36,662 nt of DNA from contig JBCAZE010000010.1 in the NCBI GenBank assembly GCA_039700805.1, positions 1-36,662 on the forward strand, given 5' to 3'. A program made the translations under genes and the position numbers. The notes beneath the pieces were generated by a model, which saw only the letters and a list, made by a program, of their open reading frames with translations, had not been told where the DNA came from and ran no database searches. This DNA is from CALBPI01 sp039700805. GTDB lineage: Bacteria; Pseudomonadota; Gammaproteobacteria; Steroidobacterales; Woeseiaceae. Each line of letters starts with the position of its first letter. Positions within the stretch are counted from its first letter, which is position 1. Below, piece after piece: positions 8,092-14,749 of the stretch.

Positions 8092-10284
8092 TTAACTCTC
8101 GTCTTCAGCATCCACACTGAAGCCACGACCGATCAGCAACGGTTCGATGCTCGGATCTGCGCCGCGGAAGTTACGATACAACTCATCCGCTGGTTTCAAG
8201 CCACCCGCTTCGTAGACCCACTTTTTGAGCCTTCCCGCAACGACAGGGTCGAAGATATCTTCTGCTTCCTTAAACGCGTTAAAACCATCTGAATCGAGAA
8301 TCTCTGACCAGAGATACGCGTAGTAGCCAGCTGAGTACCCACCGGCAAAAATATGGCTGAAGTACTGCGAACGATAGCGTGGTTCAATCTCGTCAATGAG
8401 GCCATACTCGTCGAGTACCTTCTCTTCAAACGCGGTGGCATCGGTGATCGCGTTGGCCTCCTCAGCCGTCAGCATGTGCCAACGCAAATCGAGCAATGAC
8501 GCTGCGATGAACTCCGTCGTCGCAAAACCCTGGTTGTGGTTGGATGCGGCCAACATTTTTTCAACCAGCGCCTCGGAGATGACCTCACCGGTTTCGTAAT
8601 GTTTCGCGTACATCTCAAGCATTTCTGGCTGCGATGTCCAATGCTCCAGGATCTGCGCCGGGAACTCTGTGTAATCGCGTGGGCCGTCGACGCCTGCAAA
8701 ACTCGGATAGTCGATTTTGGTCATGATGCCATGCAGCCCATGACCGAATTCGTGGAACAACGTTGAAGCTTCATCAAAGCGCAACAACGTGGGCTCTCCG
8801 GCAGCTGGCGTCGTCAAGTTCATGTTGTTCGAAACGATCGGGCGAATCCCCTCGCCTTCAATGTTGGACGCGGCACGGAAACCGTTCATCCAAGCACCGC
8901 CGCGTTTCGAATCTCGCGCGTACATATCGAAGTAGAACACGCCCAAGAAATCACCATTGGCCTCGCGCACTTCATAAGCGGTAACGACGTCGTTCCACAC
9001 AGGCGTATCCAGCGGCGTGAAGGTGATGCCGAAGAGACGCTCGGCCATTTCGAAGGCACCGTCGGTGACGGCTCCCAACTCGAAGTACGGCTTCAACGCA
9101 TTCTCATCAATATCGTAGCGCTCTTTGCGCAGTTGCTCTGAGTAATGCCACCAATCATGACCAGCAAAGGTAAAGGCATCGCCGATCATCGCCTGCATAT
9201 CGGCACGCTCTTCTTTCGCCTGGGTCAGGCCCGGACGCCAAACACGGAGCAAGAAGTCCTCGACACCTTTGGGTGTGCGCGCCATGTTGTATTCCAAGAT
9301 GTAATGCGCGTGTGATTCATAGCCCAGCAACTCAGCCCGTGCCGCGCGCAGCTGCGCGATTTTGATGGCCAGCGGGCCGTTATCCGTATCACCTTCTGTC
9401 GCACGCAAACGGTATCCATTGAACGCTTTTTCACGCAGCTCACGATTTTCCGATTGCGTCATGAACGTCTCGTAAACCGAGCGATCTAATGTGATGACCC
9501 AAGCTTGTCGCTCGTCATCCCAAATACTGGATTTGAACGAGTCGGACAGCCCAGCGGTATCTGACTCATCAGTGATCTCAAGCTTAAACGCTTTGGTAGA
9601 GGCCAAGAGATTCTGACCGAATTGTGTCGTTAGCCCAGAAAGCTCTGCGTTGATGTCAGCGACCTTACTCTTGGTATCAGCATCCAGAGCTGCGCCTGAG
9701 CGCACGAAACCACGATGCGTGAGCTCGAGAAGCCGTGCTTGTTGCTCATTGAGATCGAGGGTATCGCGCGCCTCGTACACCGTCTTGACCCGCTGCCACA
9801 GATCGTCACTCAACGAGATCTTGTCGGACTCTCGCGTCCACATCGGATAGATGATGCCTTGCAGCTCACGCTTCTTCGCATTCAGCTCAGTGCCGGACAA
9901 CGGCCCAAAAACGTAGCCGACTTTGGCCGCTAAACCACCAACTTTTTCAAGCGCGACGATCGTATTTTCGAACGTCGGTGCGTCAGGATTTTCGATAATC
10001 GCTTTGACCTCAGCGCGTTGCTCCAACATGCCTTTCTTAAAGGCCGGGAGGAAATCGTCATCGCTGATGACATCGAACGGCGGCGCGCCGAATGGCGTAT
10101 CCCATTCTTCCAAGAATGGATTGCCTTCCAACTCCTCGGCAGTAACCGAAATATCGTCATTGGTGGCAGCGGAATCTTCCGCGACGGCGTCTGATGACGC
10201 GACAGGTGTGTCGTCCGAGCCACCACAGGCCGTCAACAACAGCAACATGACCAAGGCGGCGATTGCCGGCTTCAGATCTTTCAT
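8092..10284 (-). CDS. M3 family zinc metallopeptidase, lipoprotein (Dcp-like)
   Basis: A 730-residue thimet-oligopeptidase-fold peptidase. The zinc site HEFGH is at residues 511-515, and NPFLEEWDTPFGAPPFDVI near the N-terminus is the usual opening of the Dcp subfamily. Dcp enzymes remove C-terminal dipeptides. Unlike cytoplasmic Dcp of E. coli, this protein has a lipoprotein signal (LLLLTAC, Cys at residue 20) and a Ser/Asp-rich linker, so it should act in the periplasm on an anchor. The start follows AGGGGAA. It is monocistronic, with its own terminator and a 15-bp dyad upstream at 10309-10323. Its role is likely degradation of oligopeptides during nutrition. Confidence 0.92.
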   Translation of the reverse strand: MKDLKPAIAALVMLLLLTACGGSDDTPVASSDAVAEDSAATNDDISVTAEELEGNPFLEEWDTPFGAPPFDVISDDDFLPAFKKGMLEQRAEVKAIIENPDAPTFENTIVALEKVGGLAAKVGYVFGPLSGTELNAKKRELQGIIYPMWTRESDKISLSDDLWQRVKTVYEARDTLDLNEQQARLLELTHRGFVRSGAALDADTKSKVADINAELSGLTTQFGQNLLASTKAFKLEITDESDTAGLSDSFKSSIWDDERQAWVITLDRSVYETFMTQSENRELREKAFNGYRLRATEGDTDNGPLAIKIAQLRAARAELLGYESHAHYILEYNMARTPKGVEDFLLRVWRPGLTQAKEERADMQAMIGDAFTFAGHDWWHYSEQLRKERYDIDENALKPYFELGAVTDGAFEMAERLFGITFTPLDTPVWNDVVTAYEVREANGDFLGVFYFDMYARDSKRGGAWMNGFRAASNIEGEGIRPIVSNNMNLTTPAAGEPTLLRFDEASTLFHEFGHGLHGIMTKIDYPSFAGVDGPRDYTEFPAQILEHWTSQPEMLEMYAKHYETGEVISEALVEKMLAASNHNQGFATTEFIAASLLDLRWHMLTAEEANAITDATAFEEKVLDEYGLIDEIEPRYRSQYFSHIFAGGYSAGYYAYLWSEILDSDGFNAFKEAEDIFDPVVAGRLKKWVYEAGGLKPADELYRNFRGADPSIEPLLIGRGFSVDAEDES

Positions 10285-10597
10285 CGTAATTCCCCTAGAT
10301 AATTGGGCTGATGTGATACATCAAGCTAGGGCTCAAGTATCGCAATTTTAGGCCGTATCGTCACGGCCATTGAACACCACCAGCAAGAACGAAAGACGAC
10401 GAGCAATTCGTGTGCCGCCTGGTGGCATTCGCATAATCAAAAGCCTCCCTACCGAGATCGCACGGTTTACGCTACCATGCCAAGGGGTACATAGCGGATA
10501 GGTCATTGAAAGCAATAACAATTCACGCAGCTAGACGACCTGGTGAAGAACACCGCGAGTTGATCGCCTGCTGGCAACAGCGAAATGTCCGGCACCC
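10285..10597. other. Divergent intergenic region
   Basis: The 313-bp gap between the M3 peptidase and the first DUF6090-like gene should contain both promoters. TGATGT-GAT-ACATCA at 10309-10323 is a perfect dyad with 6-bp arms, 25 bp upstream of the peptidase start, and may be an operator. A 31-codon TTG-started frame at 10506-10601 overlaps the next start, but I could not support it as a gene. Confidence 0.45.
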
Positions 10598-11368
10598 GTG
10601 ATGCTATTTCGTCGAATCAAAAAGCACGTCAAGGAACAAGACTGGTTCGCGGTCGGCATCGACTTTGTCATCGTTGTTGTCGGTGTGTTCATCGGTATTC
10701 AGGTGGCCAACTGGAACGAAAGCGTCAACGACCGTAGCCGCGCTGAGAATTACAGGGATCGGTTATCGCAAGAGATGACCATTAATCGCGGCCGGCTGGA
10801 CAGCCGCTTGGGCAGCTTCGCGAGTCAGATCGAATACGGTCTTTTCGCCATGGACGCCACTTCAGCGCCGATCGATCGCGACCAAGCATGGGAAGTCATC
10901 CGCGCCTTCTTTCAAAGCAGCCATGCGTTTACGATTTCACTCCAGCACGGCACCTATGACGAGATCATGAGCTCCGGCGATCTTGCGTTACTCAACGATC
11001 AGGACCTTGTGAACGCCCTCGCAGAGTTCTATACATTTGCAGGCTACGACACGATCAGCGTTATTCCGGATTTTCGCGAGAACGTAAGGCGGCTAGTGCC
11101 CTTCGAGTTGCAGCGCTACCTGCAATCCGAGTGTTACTCGGTCAGTGACTCGGACAATCACTTTTTGATCGATTGCCCGCCGCCGCAGAGCGCGGAAGGC
11201 CTCATCCAACTCGCCACCGTCTTGCAAACCGACAAGGCGTTAAAGCTGGATCTCCAATACATGCTGAGCTACGTCGGCGTTTCTTCGGCGATCGCGGAAA
11301 ACAGAGTATCCAAGGCGGAGCTGGTGCTATCGATCCTCGGCAAAGCAACGGAACCCGATGAGGAGTAA
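10598..11368 (+). CDS. DUF6090-like single-pass membrane protein (copy 1)
   Basis: A 256-residue protein. After a basic N-terminus comes one strongly hydrophobic segment (about residues 19-38: FAVGIDFVIVVVGVFIGIQV) ending in NWNE, the signature of DUF6090-type proteins. The rest is soluble, helical and unrecognised. GTG 10598 and ATG 10601 are adjacent, so the exact start is open, and no clear ribosome site is seen. Its 3' end overlaps the start of the next gene, a paralogue, by 11 bp. I know of no function for the family; membrane anchoring with an extra-membrane helical domain is what the sequence shows. Confidence 0.75.
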   Translation: MMLFRRIKKHVKEQDWFAVGIDFVIVVVGVFIGIQVANWNESVNDRSRAENYRDRLSQEMTINRGRLDSRLGSFASQIEYGLFAMDATSAPIDRDQAWEVIRAFFQSSHAFTISLQHGTYDEIMSSGDLALLNDQDLVNALAEFYTFAGYDTISVIPDFRENVRRLVPFELQRYLQSECYSVSDSDNHFLIDCPPPQSAEGLIQLATVLQTDKALKLDLQYMLSYVGVSSAIAENRVSKAELVLSILGKATEPDEE

Positions 11369-12104
11369 TCGCTTGCGTCTTCGGAGCATCACTAAACATC
11401 TCAAGGAACAGAACTGGACTGCGGTTGGCATCGATTTGGTCATCGTGGTCGTCGGCGTGTTCATCGGTATTCAGGTATCGAACTGGAACACCGAACGTGA
11501 GGAAGAGAACCGGATTGCCGGACAGCTCGTCCGCTTCAAAAGCGAGCTAGTGCAACGCCAGGCCGCTATCGACAAACAACGCAACTACCTGAAAACCCGG
11601 ATTGAAGATGCAAGCAGCTTACGCAACCGATTGCTGGCGTCGGACGAAACGCTTACGGACCAGGAGATATATCGACTGGCCATGTCTGCAGTGAGATTCA
11701 ATGGTCTCGACGTGTCATTTCGCGGCTTCGAGGAACTATCAGTTGCCGGCGCGATCAGCCGCATCCAATCGCCGGCCCTATTGGACGCGCTCTATCGTTG
11801 GGATGCTACCTTGTCCAACCTTCGGAGCACGGAAAACGATGTGCTGGAACTTCGCAACCTACAGGATTTGCCCGCAATACGGGCCACGTTGTCTCTCGGT
11901 AATATGGCGCAGGCGGACGTGCGATACAGCGATATGCCCGTCGCAGAGCGCTTCACGATCGACAGAGAGCGCCTGCAAAGCAACAGGGACTTCGATAATG
12001 CGTTGATCTCCCGTGCCGTTCTTGAGCAGCAAAACCTGGAGGCTCTGCTCAGTTTTGAGAAAGCAACGCACGATCTGATCGCAGCTATCGACGCACACCG
12101 ATGA
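11358..12104 (+). CDS. DUF6090-like single-pass membrane protein (copy 2)
   Basis: A 248-residue paralogue of the preceding gene. The N-terminal KEQNWTAVGIDLVIVVVG and GVFIGIQVSNWN are nearly identical to copy 1, while the soluble C-terminal parts have diverged almost completely. The ATG at 11358 lies within the end of copy 1, so the two are translated from one message. This suggests a tandem duplication whose products share the membrane anchor and possibly hetero-oligomerise through it. The C-terminal region is rich in Arg, Glu and Leu and probably coiled-coil. Function is unknown. Confidence 0.75.
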   Translation: MRSNRLRLRSITKHLKEQNWTAVGIDLVIVVVGVFIGIQVSNWNTEREEENRIAGQLVRFKSELVQRQAAIDKQRNYLKTRIEDASSLRNRLLASDETLTDQEIYRLAMSAVRFNGLDVSFRGFEELSVAGAISRIQSPALLDALYRWDATLSNLRSTENDVLELRNLQDLPAIRATLSLGNMAQADVRYSDMPVAERFTIDRERLQSNRDFDNALISRAVLEQQNLEALLSFEKATHDLIAAIDAHR

Positions 12105-12165
12105 GCTGATCCTACGGCGATCGGCCCTACCCAAATGGCGCACGTGACACGGTACTATTGGTCTC

Positions 12166-12894
12166 ATGAACACGCTCTACATCACCGGCGCTGGTGTTAG
12201 CGCAGAAAGCGGCATCCCGACCTTCCGTGGTGAGGACGGATATTGGACCGTCGGCAGTCGCAACTACACGCCGATGGAAATGGCAACTCGAGCGATGTAC
12301 GAACATCACACTGCCGAGTTTTTGAGCTGGTACTACCACCGGTTCGCCACCTATCGCGACCACGGACCCAATGCCGTGCACCACTGGCTTGCCGACAAGA
12401 ACCTGATCACGCAGAACATCGACGGACTCGATGGCAAAGCGGGCAACGAAAACTACATCAGCATCCATGGTCGTATCGACCAGATGACCGTTTATCACGA
12501 TCAGAATCGTGCGGATGAAATCACGCCGGTAACGACACCTTGGGATCAGGTGGACGAATCGAACCTCGCGGCATCGTTGCTCGAGCTGTTTTGTATCGGC
12601 GAGACCCCGGTGATCGATCACTCGTACAAACCTTACGTGCTGTTGTTCGACGAGTACTACACCGCGCTGTATCGCATCGAAGAAGCGCAACGACGCATGC
12701 ATGACGCCGATCGCATCGTTTTCATGGGCACATCATTTAGCGTCAACATCACCCAGATGGCGCTGGCTGCCGCGTTCTCGAAAAACCTGCCGGTCGAGAT
12801 CGTCGATCCGGACCCTGTCGATATCGGCTACGAAAACGCCACGTATCATCGAATGCGGGCGTCGGATTATATTGAGCAAGCAGCGAGCTACTAA
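12166..12894 (+). CDS. Sir2-family (sirtuin) protein lacking the zinc-ribbon cysteines
   Basis: The 242-residue protein has the sirtuin NAD-binding signatures GAGVSAESGIPTFRG (8-22), TQNIDGL (82-88), catalytic-type His101 in ISIHGR and GTSFSVNIT near the end. The Rossmann core therefore looks intact. Canonical Sir2 enzymes have two CxxC pairs between the His and the KPxVVxFGE segment. Here that stretch, up to YKPYVLLFDE, contains only one Cys, so the structural zinc site is absent. NAD-dependent deacylase activity is therefore plausible but not certain; an ADP-ribosyl or NAD-hydrolysing role is possible. It is a single gene, convergent with the transglycosylase-like gene. Confidence 0.83.
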   Translation: MNTLYITGAGVSAESGIPTFRGEDGYWTVGSRNYTPMEMATRAMYEHHTAEFLSWYYHRFATYRDHGPNAVHHWLADKNLITQNIDGLDGKAGNENYISIHGRIDQMTVYHDQNRADEITPVTTPWDQVDESNLAASLLELFCIGETPVIDHSYKPYVLLFDEYYTALYRIEEAQRRMHDADRIVFMGTSFSVNITQMALAAAFSKNLPVEIVDPDPVDIGYENATYHRMRASDYIEQAASY

Positions 12895-12929
12895 GGCACA
12901 CTCAATGGACCTAGGGCTCCACGACACGC

Positions 12930-13604
12930 CTAGTTACAAGCGCCCTTCGGGGCCGGCAAGACTTCGACCGAATCGTAATCGACATCTAGCCCGATTCTCG
13001 CCGCATCGTATTCGAAGCGCTCTCGATGCGTCGACGGGTAGCACCAGGGGTTGTAACGCGTTGGCGCCGGCGACATGGTGAGCAGATAGAGCGTTTCAGA
13101 TGCGTCAAGGGCGTTGAGTGACTTGTCGAGATAACCCAGCGCAGCCGAATCGATACCATGAAACCCGTTGCCAAAAAAACCACTTTGCAAGACGGTCGAA
13201 ATCGTCTCGTCTACAGTCCATTTCCGACTGATCCAGATCATCGCCGCCCCGTTGGATAATTGCCAATCGCGATGCGGCTCGTCTCGAGACATCACCGAAC
13301 GTCCGGCTGATGACAAGAGGCTGTACTCCCCGTTCCATCCTTTGTTTTCAGGCTCAAGACTTAAGACGTCGAAAATGAGTTGATACGGATTTTTGGGCGA
13401 GACTTCCGACGCCCCTGTACCGCCGAGATATCGCCAGTAGATCTCTGCAACGTGGTCGGGCACCACGAGTTCAGTCAGCGGCGCACGATCCTCGGGCACC
13501 CCTCGCAAACCTCGATGGTAGAGATACTGTGGCACCACCAAACAAGCACCGATGGCTGTCGCCGCCGCGATCCAGAGAAACTTCTTGATGACCTTCCGTA
13601 TCAC
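12930..13604 (-). CDS. Degenerate GT51 (peptidoglycan glycosyltransferase)-like membrane protein
   Basis: A 224-residue protein with one N-terminal membrane anchor (about residues 8-28). Residues 122-186 retain the second half of the GT51 fold: ISRKWTVDE in place of the RRxxKxE helix, FGNGFHG (144-150), AALGYLDKS and PAPTRYNP (179-186), then an Arg-containing helix. The first half has lost the expected signatures. There is no ED-x-x-F-x-x-H catalytic glutamate motif, and the STIxQQ motif is replaced by YSLLSSA (94-100). I infer a catalytically dead or repurposed transglycosylase-like protein. The start is GTG 13604, with no clear ribosome site. It follows the RidA-like gene by 48 bp on the same strand. 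Confidence 0.6.
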   Translation of the reverse strand: MIRKVIKKFLWIAAATAIGACLVVPQYLYHRGLRGVPEDRAPLTELVVPDHVAEIYWRYLGGTGASEVSPKNPYQLIFDVLSLEPENKGWNGEYSLLSSAGRSVMSRDEPHRDWQLSNGAAMIWISRKWTVDETISTVLQSGFFGNGFHGIDSAALGYLDKSLNALDASETLYLLTMSPAPTRYNPWCYPSTHRERFEYDAARIGLDVDYDSVEVLPAPKGACN

Positions 13605-13652
13605 TGACTGGTCACGAGCATCGAGCCATCGACACGAAGGCTCGCATCCGAA

Positions 13653-14111
13653 TCACCGCGGGACGTAAGCTTCCATCTCAATCTCGATCAGGAACTCAGG
13701 TAACGCGAGCCCTTTTACTTCGAGCCAAGTACCCGTCGGAAATTGTTCGCCATACAGCGACTGACGATATTCACCCGACACCTGGAGAAACGCGCTCATG
13801 TCAGTCGTGAAGACATTCTCGACAATAACGTCCTCAAAAGTCAGTCCGTAATGCGCCAGGACTTTCTCGAGATCGGCGTAGACATTGATCATTTGCTGAC
13901 GCATGTCGCCAACCGCAGTCGGACTGCCCTCGTCATCCATACTAACGGCACCGGAAATTTTGACGATGTCGCCAATCCTCACCGCATGCGTGTAACCAAA
14001 CGCCTTCTCCACATCAGGTCGTAGCATGAAGTAATCCGGCAGAGCGACATCCGCGGTGGCGGTAACAACAAGACCAAAGAACGCAACAACGACAAGCAGC
14101 TTACTTTTCAT
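13653..14111 (-). CDS. Periplasmic RidA/YjgF-family protein
   Basis: A 152-residue protein with a Sec signal peptide (cleavage near TATA-DVA, residue 20) followed by a complete RidA-type domain: TDMSAFLQVSGEYRQSLYG, then FPTGTWLEVKGLALPEF and LIEIEMEAYV. Cytoplasmic RidA hydrolyses reactive enamines and imines using an Arg in the FPARxxVEV segment. Here that segment is FPTGTWLEV, so the key Arg is replaced by Gly127. Export and loss of the Arg argue against classical imine deaminase activity; a binding or trimeric scaffold role is an inference. Start ATG 14111 is preceded by GTGGAG. The GT51-like gene lies 48 bp downstream. Confidence 0.87.
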   Translation of the reverse strand: MKSKLLVVVAFFGLVVTATADVALPDYFMLRPDVEKAFGYTHAVRIGDIVKISGAVSMDDEGSPTAVGDMRQQMINVYADLEKVLAHYGLTFEDVIVENVFTTDMSAFLQVSGEYRQSLYGEQFPTGTWLEVKGLALPEFLIEIEMEAYVPR

Positions 14112-14220
14112 GACGACTCCACGAGATTAGTTTTGTTAACAATGCACGCGCTTTTTATACGTCGAATTAGCCGCGTAGCGCTACAGTAAAAAGTGTATCG
14201 GCTATCGGGCTGTGACGCCC

Positions 14221-14249
14221 AAAAAAAAGCCCCGCAAAGCGAGGCTTTT
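14221..14249 (-). terminator. Intrinsic terminator, probably the displaced nrdJab terminator
   Basis: On the minus strand AAGCCTCGC / GCGGGGCTT pair with one G-T wobble around a TTT loop, and eight T residues follow. It lies 18 bp outside the left end of the inserted unit. If that unit is removed, the hairpin falls roughly 35 nt after the nrdJb stop codon, a normal position for its terminator. Confidence 0.8.
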
Positions 14250-14267
14250 CTTCGTTACCAAGCAGAG

Positions 14268-14410
14268 TGTGGATTTGAGCATAAGCTGATACTTCTGCAC
14301 CAGATAAATCAGTCACTTGCCAATTCGACACACGCCATAAGCTGCAACTAAAAGACCTCATAAGGCGCTATTTTCTCCCAGAAAAGTACGCATAAGCTGC
14401 TATTTTCTCT
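14268..14410 (+). repeat. Left-end array of four direct CATAAG-type sites
   Basis: Copies start at 14280 (CATAAGCTGATACTT), 14336 (CATAAGCTGCAAC), 14359 (CATAAGGCGCTATTTTCTC) and 14391 (CATAAGCTGCTATTTTCTC). The last two share 17 of 19 bases. All point right on the plus strand, toward the interior of the unit. They are probable recombinase-binding sites. Confidence 0.7.
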
Positions 14411-14548
14411 AAACGTCTCCCGGATAGATGTAACTCATTGTATAGTGAAATGTTTCTTTTGAGGGTCTCCCTGATTGGGGAGCGGCCAAGAGCAGATATC
14501 TTTACGGCGACGCGTAGCGTGCGCCGTCCGCAAAAAATAGCTTGGAAA

Positions 14549-14592
14549 GGCGCGCCCGGAAGGATTCGAACCTCCGACCGCCTGGTTCGTAG
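14549..14592 (-). other. tRNA-Arg(ACG) 3' fragment, attachment-site-like
   Basis: On the minus strand the sequence runs from the anticodon loop CTACGAA (anticodon ACG) through the anticodon-stem 3' strand CCAGG, the variable region CGGTC, a full T-arm (GGAGG TTCGAAT CCTTC) and the acceptor strand CGGGCGC to GCC. Upstream of the loop the 5' half of the anticodon stem is absent, so it is not a working tRNA. A tRNA 3' half truncated at the anticodon loop is the usual mark left by tyrosine-recombinase integrative elements. No integrase or intact tRNA-Arg is in the window. Confidence 0.8.
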
Positions 14593-14749
14593 TTAGCTCA
14601 CTGACACGTAAGTACTTGTAATTGCTGAATAGTCGTTGGGACGCTCGTTGCACGATTTGACCCACAACGCACAACAGAGCACGACTCAATTGCGCAAAAA
14701 TTCCGCATAGTATCGTTTCTTGGCCATGGTTCAGAGCGGTGATCAATCA

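Noticed and set aside
10506..10601. 31-codon TTG-started frame ending at the DUF6090-like start
   Set aside because: Only a weak ribosome site, rare start codon and no family support; the overlap with the next start is suggestive but insufficient.
14549..14592. Functional tRNA-Arg gene
   Set aside because: The D-arm, 5' acceptor strand and 5' half of the anticodon stem are absent.
14435..14746. 103-codon minus-strand frame containing ELTTNQAVGGSNPSGRA
   Set aside because: That peptide is the translation of the tRNA-Arg fragment, so the frame is not a gene.
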